Positions 17,087-25,545 of a stretch of DNA of 64,000 nucleotides are shown piece after piece. Origin of the DNA: an uncultured bacterium (GTDB lineage: Bacteria > Desulfobacterota > GWC2-55-46); the NCBI GenBank assembly GCA_905339405.1, contig CAJPGC010000030.1:85083-149082 (forward strand), given 5' to 3'. Positions within the stretch are counted from its first letter, which is position 1. Each line of letters begins with the position of its first letter. The notes under the pieces are model-generated. The model did not search any database. It was not told the DNA's origin and saw nothing but the letters and a program-made list of their open reading frames with translations. Made by a program: the position numbers and the translations under genes.

Positions 17087-18538
17087 ATGGGGACATACGG
17101 GGAAGAAATATTCATCGGGTCAGTGGCAGGCGCGCTGGGCCTGGGGGCGGTATGCCTCGCGGCGGTCTTTTTCAGGCGGACTCCCAAAAGGGTCTTCCTC
17201 CTGGCGGGAGCGGCGGCGTACATGGCGGGCGCTATGACGTTCTCCACCCCTGGCCCTTCTGCGGCCGGGGCTCAATACATACGCTCGCTTTTCCTCCTGC
17301 TTTCAGCGGGCTTCGCTGTCTCTGCCCTGCCCGCAGGTCTTTTTAAAAAAACATTTTCAACACTGGGCGCGAGGCTGTGGCGCAGATACGAATACATGGA
17401 CCTGTGGCTCGAGACGACCGAGAAGATAAGCTCAAGGCTCGAGACGTCAGAGATAAAAAGTTTTCTCGCCGAGGTATGCGGCCGCGCTCTCGGCGCCTCC
17501 CCGGTGCACGTTTGGCTCTATGAAGCGCCCTCGCGCTGCTTCATCGCAAATTCCTTGAGCATCGGGCCTTCATTCAGAAGGATAAGGGCTGAACACCGGC
17601 TGATAGAGCACATCAGGTCGTCCACAAGGCAGCCTTTCCTGCTTAAGGACGCGCTCACGCCTGAAGAGTTCAGGAGCTTCGCGGTCCCCCTGAAGGCGGA
17701 AGTCTGCGCCCCTCTCATAGTCCACGGGGAGATAACCGGGTTTCTGCTCGCCGGGCGAAGGGACAGGCCGGCGTATGCGCAAGACGAGCTGCGCCTCCTC
17801 GGCGCCATCGCAGCGCAGGCCGCGGTCCAGGTGAAAAACGTCCGCCTGAGCGGCGAGATACTCGACATGAAGGAGTCGGACCTGTTCAACAGGATGTCCT
17901 CGTTCGTGGCGCACGACCTCAAAAACCTCACGAACTCTCTCGCGCTCCTCGGGCACAACGCCAGGACGAACATCTCAAACCCGGCTTTCCAGAGGGAGGC
18001 GCTAAAAGCCATAGACGCGACGGTAGTCAAGATGCGCTCCCTGGTTGAAAAGATGGCGGGCGGGATGCGCGCGCTCGAGCTAAACCCCAACTGGAGCGAT
18101 TTGCGCGCAGTCATGGCCAGGGCCGCGGGCCGCCTCCCGGTCAAGGCAAACTCGAGGCTCAAGATCGAAGAAGGCAGTCCCCTGCCCTGCCTCATAGATG
18201 AAGAGCTCGTCGAGACGGTCTTCCTGAACATCCTTACGAACGCCTCTGAAGCGACCACTGACAGGGACGAGATACTGGTCTCGTTCCGGCAGGGACAGGG
18301 CACTCTTTCGGCCGTAATATCGGACAACGGCTACGGCATACCTATGCCTTTCCTCGAGAACGGCCTTTTCAGGCCGTTCAGGACCACAAAAAAGGACGGC
18401 TTCGGCGTGGGCCTGTATCAGTGCAAAAAGGTGATGGAAGCCCACGGCGGCACGATAGAGGCCGAAAGCGAGGAAGGCAAAGGCGCCTCGTTCACATTGA
18501 AGTTCCCGCTGCCGGTTGGCGGCGAAAAAGCATGTTAA
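17087..18538 (+). CDS. prsK: PrsK-like PEP-CTERM system histidine kinase (short N-terminus)
   Basis: 483 residues. A short membrane region with about three helices (1-95) is followed by a GAF domain (about 125-255; 'VPLKAEVCAPLIVHGEITGF'). Then comes the dimerisation domain with phospho-acceptor His276 in 'SSFVAHDLKNLTNSLALL', and an ATPase domain with 'NILTNASEAT', 'ISDNGYGIP' and 'FGVGLYQCKKVMEAHGG'. The H-box resembles PrsK of exosortase systems, which pairs with PrsR. PrsK is usually near 680 residues with a longer membrane section, so this copy is truncated at the front. The frame is open to a TTG at 16961 but ATG 17087 fits better. The stop overlaps the PrsR start, indicating coupling. 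Confidence 0.83.
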   Translation: MGTYGEEIFIGSVAGALGLGAVCLAAVFFRRTPKRVFLLAGAAAYMAGAMTFSTPGPSAAGAQYIRSLFLLLSAGFAVSALPAGLFKKTFSTLGARLWRRYEYMDLWLETTEKISSRLETSEIKSFLAEVCGRALGASPVHVWLYEAPSRCFIANSLSIGPSFRRIRAEHRLIEHIRSSTRQPFLLKDALTPEEFRSFAVPLKAEVCAPLIVHGEITGFLLAGRRDRPAYAQDELRLLGAIAAQAAVQVKNVRLSGEILDMKESDLFNRMSSFVAHDLKNLTNSLALLGHNARTNISNPAFQREALKAIDATVVKMRSLVEKMAGGMRALELNPNWSDLRAVMARAAGRLPVKANSRLKIEEGSPLPCLIDEELVETVFLNILTNASEATTDRDEILVSFRQGQGTLSAVISDNGYGIPMPFLENGLFRPFRTTKKDGFGVGLYQCKKVMEAHGGTIEAESEEGKGASFTLKFPLPVGGEKAC

Positions 18539-19917
18539 CGGAGAAGGACAGGGTGGAAAAACATAAGCTCCTCGTTATCGAAGACGACGACACCCTGCGG
18601 GCGCAGATGCAGTGGGCTCTGGCGGAAGAGTACGAAGTGCTCCCGGCTGACGGCCCAGAGGCGGCAATCCAGGCACTGCTCGCGGCCCAGCCCCATCTCG
18701 TCACCCTCGACCTCGGGCTGGCGCCGAACACCTCGGACTCCTCCGCCGGGTTCCGGCTCCTTGGGAAGATACTCCAGCAGTCACCGCTGGCCAAGGTGAT
18801 CGTCGTGACCGGAAATGCGCAGCGGGACCTCGCGATGAAGGCCATCTCCCAAGGCGCGCACGATTTCATGGCAAAGCCCGTCGACGTAGGGGAGCTCAAG
18901 ATAATCCTCAAGAGGGCATCGTACATACATTCGCTCGAATCCGAGCAGGCCCGTCTCCAGAGGTCCGGTGAGGGCCGGGACTTCGAGGAGATACTCGGGA
19001 TGAGCTCCGGGATCCAGGGCGTTTTTTCAACCATAAGGAAAGTAGCCTCGACCGACGTGCCGGTCCTTGTTACCGGAGAGAGCGGCACCGGAAAGGAGCT
19101 GATAGCGCGCGCCATCCACAACGGCAGTCTCAGAAAGAGCAGGCCATTCGTGCCCATAAACTGCGGGGCCATACCTGAGGCGCTCCTGGAAAGCGAGCTT
19201 TTCGGCCATGAAAGGGGCGCGTTCACCGGAGCACACGCCCAAAGGAGCGGAAGGATAGAGATGGCGCAGGGCGGCACCCTGTTCCTCGACGAGATAGCAG
19301 AGCTCCCGCTGGCGCTCCAGGTAAAGGTGCTGAGGTTCCTTCAGGACCACAAGCTGGAGCGGGTCGGAGGCAGGGGCGCGATAAACATGGACGTACGGGT
19401 CGTAGCGGCCGCAAACAAGTGCCTGAAGAAGCTCGTGGCGGAAGGAAGGTTCAGGGAGGACCTTTATTACAGGCTCGCAGTTGTGAGCATCGAAGTGCCG
19501 CCGCTGCGCGAGCGGGACGACGACATTGTGCTCCTGGCGAAGGCGTTCCTCAAAAAATACTCCAACGAGCGCGCCAGGGCGAAGGCGCTGAGCGCGCAAG
19601 CGGTCGACACGATAAAAGCCTACAACTGGCCGGGCAACGTCCGCGAGCTGGAAAACCGCGTGAGAAGAGCCGTGACGTTCGCCGAGGGGCCTCTCGTGAG
19701 GCCGTCCGACCTGGGCTTCGGCCCCCTGGACGAGGCGTCCCAGAACCTCGACCTCAAGAAGGCAAAGGAGGACCTGGAGCTGAAGTTCGTCCAGATGGCC
19801 ATCATCAAACACAACGGCAACATCAGCAAGGCGGCGGAAGAACTCGGCCTCAGCAGGCCTACTGTGCACCACATAATCAAGAAATACAACATGCTTGAAT
19901 CCGTAAGAAAGGGGTAG
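18532..19917 (+). CDS. prsR: PrsR-like sigma-54 response regulator
   Basis: 461 residues. Receiver domain (about 10-125) with phospho-acceptor Asp60 in 'VTLDLGL', AAA+ domain (about 150-385) with Walker A 'GESGTGKE', an intact GAFTGA loop in 'FGHERGAFTGAHAQ', Walker B 'GGTLFLDEIAEL' and the arginine-finger region 'VPPLRERDDDI'. A Fis-type helix-turn-helix ('NISKAAEELGLSRPTVHHII') ends the protein. It should activate sigma-54 promoters of exosortase and EPS genes after phosphorylation by the preceding kinase. ATG 18532 overlaps the kinase stop; a GTG at 18553 after GGAGAAGG is a credible alternative. Confidence 0.9.
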   Translation: MLTEKDRVEKHKLLVIEDDDTLRAQMQWALAEEYEVLPADGPEAAIQALLAAQPHLVTLDLGLAPNTSDSSAGFRLLGKILQQSPLAKVIVVTGNAQRDLAMKAISQGAHDFMAKPVDVGELKIILKRASYIHSLESEQARLQRSGEGRDFEEILGMSSGIQGVFSTIRKVASTDVPVLVTGESGTGKELIARAIHNGSLRKSRPFVPINCGAIPEALLESELFGHERGAFTGAHAQRSGRIEMAQGGTLFLDEIAELPLALQVKVLRFLQDHKLERVGGRGAINMDVRVVAAANKCLKKLVAEGRFREDLYYRLAVVSIEVPPLRERDDDIVLLAKAFLKKYSNERARAKALSAQAVDTIKAYNWPGNVRELENRVRRAVTFAEGPLVRPSDLGFGPLDEASQNLDLKKAKEDLELKFVQMAIIKHNGNISKAAEELGLSRPTVHHIIKKYNMLESVRKG

Positions 19918-19919
19918 AC

Positions 19920-21236
19920 ATGTCCGAGCACTTCAAGAAGACACTCTGCAGGGTCGAGCAGAAAAACGCAAGAATAGGCGTCATTGGCCTCGGGTACGTC
20001 GGGCTTCCCATAGTCCTGAGGTTCTGCGAGGAAGGCTACAAGGTAACGGGCTTCGACGTGGACCGCTCGAAGGTCGACACGCTCAACTCCGGGGGGTCGT
20101 ACATCAAGCACATACCCGCCGAAAAAGTCTCCTCGTTCGTGAAGGCGAAAGTCTTCAACGCCACGACGGACACGTCGGCTCTCTCGAAAATGGACGCGGT
20201 CATCATCTGCGTGCCCACGCCCCTTTCGGACAAGCGGGAGCCAGACCTGAGCTATGTGAAAAAATCAGGAGAAGAGGTCGCGAAGTACCTGAGGCGCGGG
20301 CAGATGATCTCGCTGGAGTCGACGACGTACCCCGGCACCACGGAAGAGATGCTTCTCCCTCTTCTCAGCGAAGGCGGCATGAAGGCCGGAAAGGACTTCT
20401 TCCTGGTCTTCTCTCCTGAACGGGAAGACCCCGGCAGGGTCGATTTCACGACCAGGAACACGCCTAAAATAGTCGGCGGCATCACGGAAAAATGCGGCAA
20501 GCTCGGCGTGGCGCTCTACTCGAAGATAATACACGAGGTCGTGCCGGTCTCTTCGACAAGGGTTGCGGAGATGTCCAAGCTCCTCGAGAACATCTACAGG
20601 TCAGTTAACATAGCCCTCGTGAACGAGCTCAAGATGCTCTGCGACAGGATGAAGATAGACATCTGGGAGGTCATCGAAGCCTCCAACACGAAGCCGTTCG
20701 GCTTCCAGGCGTTCTATCCCGGCCCGGGGCTCGGCGGACACTGCATCCCCATAGATCCGTTCTACCTCACGTGGAAAGCGAGGGAGTTCGACTTTTCGAC
20801 GAGGTTCATAGAGCTCGCCGGGGAGATAAACACGAACATGCCCTACTACATCGTCTCAAAGGTGATGGAGGCGCTCAATTCCAACGGCAGAAGCATAAAA
20901 GGGTCGAACATACTCATCCTCGGGCTGGCCTACAAGAAAAACGTCGACGACCTGCGCGAGTCCCCTTCCCTCGAGCTCATAAGGATATTGAAGCACAAGG
21001 GCGCCAAGGTGTCCTATAACGACCCTTACGTGCCAATGGCCGTCCACCACAAGAACAACATGAAGATGCGTTCTGTCCCGCTGTCACTTAAGGGAATAAA
21101 AAAATACGACTGCGTCATAGTGGCCACCGACCATTCCACCTACGACTACCGCTGGATAGCGTCGAACAGCAGGCTCGTCGTCGACACGCGCAACGCAATG
21201 GCAGGCATAAAGTCCGCCAATATCGTCAAGGCCTGA
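19920..21236 (+). CDS. UDP-N-acetylglucosamine 6-dehydrogenase-like nucleotide sugar dehydrogenase
   Basis: 438 residues. Oxidises a UDP-sugar to the UDP-uronic acid with two NAD+. 'IGVIGLGYVGLPIVLRFCEE' is the NAD-binding turn. 'SLESTTYPGTTEEMLLPLL' and 'PEREDPGR' match the WbpA/TviB-type branch, which uses UDP-GlcNAc or UDP-GalNAc, rather than UDP-glucose dehydrogenase. The active-site cysteine is in 'GPGLGGHCIPIDPFYLTW'. 'GLAYKKNVDDLRESP' is in the C-terminal domain. It starts three bases after prsR and would supply an acidic sugar for the exopolysaccharide. Exact substrate is inferred from motif similarity. Confidence 0.9.
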   Translation: MSEHFKKTLCRVEQKNARIGVIGLGYVGLPIVLRFCEEGYKVTGFDVDRSKVDTLNSGGSYIKHIPAEKVSSFVKAKVFNATTDTSALSKMDAVIICVPTPLSDKREPDLSYVKKSGEEVAKYLRRGQMISLESTTYPGTTEEMLLPLLSEGGMKAGKDFFLVFSPEREDPGRVDFTTRNTPKIVGGITEKCGKLGVALYSKIIHEVVPVSSTRVAEMSKLLENIYRSVNIALVNELKMLCDRMKIDIWEVIEASNTKPFGFQAFYPGPGLGGHCIPIDPFYLTWKAREFDFSTRFIELAGEINTNMPYYIVSKVMEALNSNGRSIKGSNILILGLAYKKNVDDLRESPSLELIRILKHKGAKVSYNDPYVPMAVHHKNNMKMRSVPLSLKGIKKYDCVIVATDHSTYDYRWIASNSRLVVDTRNAMAGIKSANIVKA

Positions 21237-21255
21237 GGAAGGGCAGAAAGGTCCC

Positions 21256-22602
21256 ATGCCAAAACCAGGGCTCCTCATACTCGACTCGGACGAGACCGCA
21301 AGAGGGCAGATGCGCTGGGCCTTCTCGAGGGACTACGACGTCTTCGAGGCGGCGACCAGGGCCGAGGCCGTCCAGATAGCAGGTGACGGACAAGTGCCTG
21401 CGGGGATTGTCGACCTGGGGCTGCCGCCTCAGCCGCTCAAAGCGACCGAAGGCATGACGGCAGTGCGGGAGATCCTTTCAATAAACCCGCTTTTCAAGGC
21501 GGTCGTCGTCACTGGCCTCGGCGAAATGGACGACGCCTTGCGGGCGGTCGACATGGGCGCATTCGATTTTTTCACCAAGCCGATTGCGATAGAGGACGTA
21601 AGGCTTACGATCAGGAGGGCCGTCAACACCTACAGGCTCCAGGTGGAGAGCATGGGCGGACAGCCGGGGGCCGCATGGCCCGGCGAGCTAATAGGCCTCT
21701 GCCAGCCCATGCAGGAAGTCTTCAGCACGGTTCGAAAGCTCGCCGAGGTGAACATCCCGGTACTCATACAGGGCGAGACGGGCTCCGGCAAGGAGACGCT
21801 CGCGAGGGCGGTGCACCGGATAAGCAGCAGACCCTCGATGCCGTTCGTCAAGGTCGCATGCGATTCCATGCCCGAGACGATACTGGCCGGAGAGCTTTTC
21901 GGCGAGGGGCAGGAGGAAACGAGACCAGGCGCCAAGGGCAAAATTGACCTCGGCGACGGCGGCACGCTTTACCTCGAGGAGGCGGGGGCCCTGAGCCCCG
22001 CCCTCCAGAAAAGGCTCTTGGGACGGCTTTTCGGGCGAAGCCTGGACAAGACGCCTCCGGACGGCAAAGCCTGCCCCGACACGCGGGTCATCGCCTCTTC
22101 GACCAGGGACATGAAATCGCTCGTAAGGGCCGGGGAGTTTTCAGAGGAGCTCTACAACAGGCTGGCGATAATAACCTTTGCCGTCCCGCCGCTGCGCGAC
22201 AGAGGCGAAGACGTGCATATGCTGTCGCTATACTTCCTTAAAAAATATTCGAAGGAACTGGGGCGCCAGGTCCTGGGGTTCGCTCCTGGGGCCGTCGAAG
22301 CAATGGCCGAATACGCTTGGCCGGGCAACGTCCGTGAGATGGAGAACAGGATAAGGCGTGCAGTCTCCCATATCAGAAAAAAGGAGATAGCCGCCGAGGA
22401 CCTCGCCATTCCCGCGGGCCCGGAGGCCGGCAACGGGCCCGGAAGCCTTACCGACACGCGTGAGGCGTTCAGGAAGAGGATGATATATGAAGTCCTCTGC
22501 CGCAATTTCGGCAACGTCACACGCACCGCAAACGAGCTGGGCATAAGCAGACAGTACCTTTCAAGGCTGATAGCGCGCTTCAACATCAAGATAAGCAGGT
22601 AA
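21256..22602 (+). CDS. Second PrsR-like regulator lacking the GAFTGA loop
   Basis: 448 residues. Receiver domain with Asp53 in 'GIVDLGLPP', AAA+ domain and C-terminal Fis-type helix-turn-helix ('VTRTANELGISRQYLSRLI'). Walker A is intact ('GETGSGKE'), but where sigma-54 activators carry GAFTGA this protein reads 'FGEGQEETRPGAKGKI', and Walker B is 'GGTLYLEEAG' with Glu in place of the first Asp. GAFTGA contacts sigma-54, so it is unlikely to remodel the holoenzyme itself. It may act as a repressor, a co-regulator that forms mixed oligomers with PrsR, or by DNA binding alone. It lies between the sugar dehydrogenase and the PEP-CTERM gene in the same direction. Confidence 0.85.
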   Translation: MPKPGLLILDSDETARGQMRWAFSRDYDVFEAATRAEAVQIAGDGQVPAGIVDLGLPPQPLKATEGMTAVREILSINPLFKAVVVTGLGEMDDALRAVDMGAFDFFTKPIAIEDVRLTIRRAVNTYRLQVESMGGQPGAAWPGELIGLCQPMQEVFSTVRKLAEVNIPVLIQGETGSGKETLARAVHRISSRPSMPFVKVACDSMPETILAGELFGEGQEETRPGAKGKIDLGDGGTLYLEEAGALSPALQKRLLGRLFGRSLDKTPPDGKACPDTRVIASSTRDMKSLVRAGEFSEELYNRLAIITFAVPPLRDRGEDVHMLSLYFLKKYSKELGRQVLGFAPGAVEAMAEYAWPGNVREMENRIRRAVSHIRKKEIAAEDLAIPAGPEAGNGPGSLTDTREAFRKRMIYEVLCRNFGNVTRTANELGISRQYLSRLIARFNIKISR

Positions 22603-22627
22603 AAATCAAAAACTTCAAGGAGGCTTC

Positions 22628-23584
22628 ATGAAGAGAATCCCCACTCTTTTGGCCGCGGTTTCAATTGCAGCTTTCGCGTATAGCGACGCCACAGCAGCGC
22701 AATTTTCCTACGGCGACGTATTCGCGTCGGTCAACGACGGCAAGGTGGCGCACTACGGAGCCGACGGCACGCTGCTGGAGACCCTGAACACCGGCGTCGG
22801 CGGCATTACGAGCGGACTGGCATTTGACGGAAACGGAAACCTCTACGTGTCGAACCACACGAACGGTTCCATAACGCGCTTTGCGGCGGACGAAGGGCAC
22901 ACCTCTTCAGCCTTCGGGGCCGATCTCAAAATTAAAAAGCCTGAAGGCCTCGTCTTCGACAGCTCCGGGAACCTGTGGGTCGGAAGCGGCTGCTGCGGCG
23001 ACATAAAAAAGCTCGACCCGGACGGCAATACCCTCCTTTCGCTCAAGACAGGAAGAAGGGCCGACTGGATACAGCTCAACCAGGACGAGACGAAGATCTA
23101 TTACTCCGAGGACGTACACAACGGCATAAGGACGCTAGACATCTCAACAGGCGCGCAGGATACGGCGTTGAGCTCGAGGTACGGCTTCGCCCAGTTCCAG
23201 ATCCTTTCCGACGGAGGCATAATCGCCGCACACAAGGGGACGGTAAAGAGGCTCGACAGCCTCGGGAAGCTTCTCGCCTCCTACGACGTGCCTGGCGTTG
23301 ACAAGTGGTTCAGCCTCGACATAAACACAGACGAAGAGTCTTTCTGGGCGGGAAGCTACCAGAATGACACTCTCTACAGGTTCGACATCGCCACGGGCTC
23401 GGTCCTTCAAACGATCGACACCGGGTTTGGTGGAGAACACCTTTACGGAGTCGCGGTCTACACCGGAGGGCAGCCGCTGCTTGCGAACGTAAACACCGAA
23501 GTGCCAGAGCCTGGTACGCTCGGCATGCTCATGGCTTCAGCCGCAGGGTTCTTTTTCATTAGGAGAAAGGCTATAAGGTCCTGA
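22628..23584 (+). CDS. PEP-CTERM protein with beta-propeller (NHL/SMP-30-like) repeats
   Basis: 318 residues. Signal peptide ('LLAAVSIAAFAYSDATAAQF'), then six or so short repeats such as 'GLAFDGNGNLYVSNHTNGSI' and 'GLVFDSSGNLWVGS', typical of a beta-propeller. The C-terminus is a PEP-CTERM sorting tag: 'VPEPGTLGMLMASAAGFFFI' followed by RRKAIRS, i.e. the PEP motif, a membrane helix and a basic end. It is the clear substrate for the exosortase at 14109 and probably becomes an extracellular matrix protein. AAGGAGG lies before the ATG. A strong terminator follows. Confidence 0.92.
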   Translation: MKRIPTLLAAVSIAAFAYSDATAAQFSYGDVFASVNDGKVAHYGADGTLLETLNTGVGGITSGLAFDGNGNLYVSNHTNGSITRFAADEGHTSSAFGADLKIKKPEGLVFDSSGNLWVGSGCCGDIKKLDPDGNTLLSLKTGRRADWIQLNQDETKIYYSEDVHNGIRTLDISTGAQDTALSSRYGFAQFQILSDGGIIAAHKGTVKRLDSLGKLLASYDVPGVDKWFSLDINTDEESFWAGSYQNDTLYRFDIATGSVLQTIDTGFGGEHLYGVAVYTGGQPLLANVNTEVPEPGTLGMLMASAAGFFFIRRKAIRS

Positions 23585-23591
23585 ACTCCAG

Positions 23592-23619
23592 GGGACGCCT
23601 CGCGGCGTCCCTTTTTTTT
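23592..23619 (+). terminator. Intrinsic terminator after the PEP-CTERM gene
   Basis: Eight-bp perfect stem GGGACGCC / GGCGTCCC with loop TCGC and a run of eight T. It ends the kinase-regulator-PEP-CTERM transcription unit and separates it from the TPR genes. Confidence 0.9.
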
Positions 23620-23687
23620 ACTCCAGCTCTGCGGGGCCGGGATTTCAGGTATATACTCTCCCGTAAAGCCAAAAAAAGGAGAAGCAG

Positions 23688-25505
23688 ATGAGAAGGCTCC
23701 TGATGACTCTGCTGGCCGCCGCCGTCCTGGCCGCGGCAGGCCCGCTTGCGCCGGACAAAGCCCATGCCATACCATCGCCGCCGGACTTCACCCGCAACGG
23801 CGCGCTCCATACCCAGGCGCTCGAATCCCTCAAGAAAAGCGACTACGGGAAGGTAGTGGAACTTGAGACGAAGCTCGTCGGGGAAGACCCCGGCGACCTT
23901 ACTGCAAGGTACATACTCGCAATAGCGTACCTCGGGCTGGACAAGGAAAAAGAGGCCGTCTCGCAGGCGCAAAAGGCCCTTAAGGCCGACCCGGCGTTCG
24001 CCGGTGAGATATACGGCGCGATGGGCAGGTACTACATAACCAAGCGGAGGTTCCATAAGGCCCTCACGCACCTGCATCACTCGCTCGAGCTCAAGGAAGA
24101 CCCGGCCGTCATCAAGCACATCGCGACGATATACCTCGGCCAGGGGCTCCTCGGCAACGCGAAGGCGTACCTTGAAAAACTCCTCCCGACCGAGCCTGAC
24201 TACCTGAACCTCAGCAGGATCTACCTCGCGGAGGGCGATTTCCAGAACGCCGAGAGGTTCGCGAAAGAGGCGCTAAAGGCGGACAACCGCGCAACCGGCG
24301 CATATCTGGTCCTCGGCACCTCCTCGCTCCTAACAGGGAAGACAGGAGAGGCCTATTCGAACTTTCTCATCCTCAAGCAGACAAATCCTGATTTTTTTCT
24401 GACCTCTTACTTCATCGGGCTCATAAAGACCCTGCAGAAAGACTATGACGGAGCGCACGAGAACTTCCAGAACCTCATAAACCTCGCCCCTGGCATCAAG
24501 GAAGGCTACCTGAGCGCGGCTGCCGCCCTGCACCTCAAAGGCGACCTCGAGAGGGCCAGGGAGATGGCCGCGAAAGCGGTCGAACAGGACCCGCTCGACC
24601 CGGCGGCGCGCCTAGCTCTCGGCAACGTCTTATCCTCTCTCAAGGACTTCAAGGCGGCCAGGGCAGAATACGTGAAGTCGGCAGACCTCTTCCCGGACTT
24701 CGCATTGAAGACGTTCGCCCCTGAAGAGCACTTCAAGAAAGGCGAAGAAGCGGCGGCCCTCACGCTCGCGGTCCTCCTCAACAGGGCCGGGCTCTACGGC
24801 GAGACCGCCGGCCTTGTCACCTCGTCAGGCTCAACCAACCCTTTCCTGCGGGCGTCTTATGCAAGGGCCCTCGAAAAGCTCGGCAAGAAAGAAGCCGCCG
24901 AAAAAGAATACATGGCTATACTCGCCGCTTCCCCGGGAATGGCGACGGCGAACGCAGGTCTCGGCGAGCTGTACGAGGGAATGAAAAAGCCCGCGAAAGC
25001 CGCTGAAGCGTACATGGAGGCAGCTGAAAAGACCCCGGGCGTCAAGCTCCGGCTCAAGCTCGCGGAACTCTACACTTCAGCGGGAGAGATAGAGAAGGCG
25101 GCGGACGAATACAGGCGCGTCATAACCGACTCTCCGGAGCTCGCCACCGCCTACAACAGGCTCGCCAGGCTGCTCTTCGAGAAAAAGCGCGACGCGAATG
25201 GCGCTCTCAAGTACGCCATAAAAGGCAGCACAGTTAACCCCGAGGACAACGACATGAAGGACACCCTCGGCTTCATATACCTCAGCACGGGGCAGTACGA
25301 AAAAGCGCTGGCGGCCTATTCAGGGATAATAAACGGCGGGAGCACGAACCCGGCCGCCTACTACAGGCTCGGCCTCGTCTACAAAAAGCTAGGCAGGGGA
25401 AGTGACGCAGCAGGAGCGTTCGAAAAAGCTCTCAACATAAATGACGAGTTCCCGGAATCGTCAGAGGCCAAAAAGCACCTGCGGGAACTGAGCGGCGTTG
25501 GCTGA
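23688..25505 (+). CDS. Secreted TPR-repeat protein
   Basis: 605 residues. A signal peptide ending near 'APDKAHA' is followed by tetratricopeptide repeats over nearly the whole length, e.g. 'ARYILAIAYLGLDKEKEAVS', 'AAYYRLGLVYKKLGRGSDAA' and 'DNDMKDTLGFIYLSTGQYEK'. Such periplasmic TPR proteins act as scaffolds in exopolysaccharide export or exosortase sorting. The start has a good ribosome site (AAGGAGAAGCAG before ATG). The gene ends eight bases into an open TTG frame of the next gene; the two are very likely co-transcribed. Confidence 0.85.
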   Translation: MRRLLMTLLAAAVLAAAGPLAPDKAHAIPSPPDFTRNGALHTQALESLKKSDYGKVVELETKLVGEDPGDLTARYILAIAYLGLDKEKEAVSQAQKALKADPAFAGEIYGAMGRYYITKRRFHKALTHLHHSLELKEDPAVIKHIATIYLGQGLLGNAKAYLEKLLPTEPDYLNLSRIYLAEGDFQNAERFAKEALKADNRATGAYLVLGTSSLLTGKTGEAYSNFLILKQTNPDFFLTSYFIGLIKTLQKDYDGAHENFQNLINLAPGIKEGYLSAAAALHLKGDLERAREMAAKAVEQDPLDPAARLALGNVLSSLKDFKAARAEYVKSADLFPDFALKTFAPEEHFKKGEEAAALTLAVLLNRAGLYGETAGLVTSSGSTNPFLRASYARALEKLGKKEAAEKEYMAILAASPGMATANAGLGELYEGMKKPAKAAEAYMEAAEKTPGVKLRLKLAELYTSAGEIEKAADEYRRVITDSPELATAYNRLARLLFEKKRDANGALKYAIKGSTVNPEDNDMKDTLGFIYLSTGQYEKALAAYSGIINGGSTNPAAYYRLGLVYKKLGRGSDAAGAFEKALNINDEFPESSEAKKHLRELSGVG

Positions 25506-25545
25506 AGCGAACGGCCCGTTAAACCAAGTCAACACGGAGACTTTC

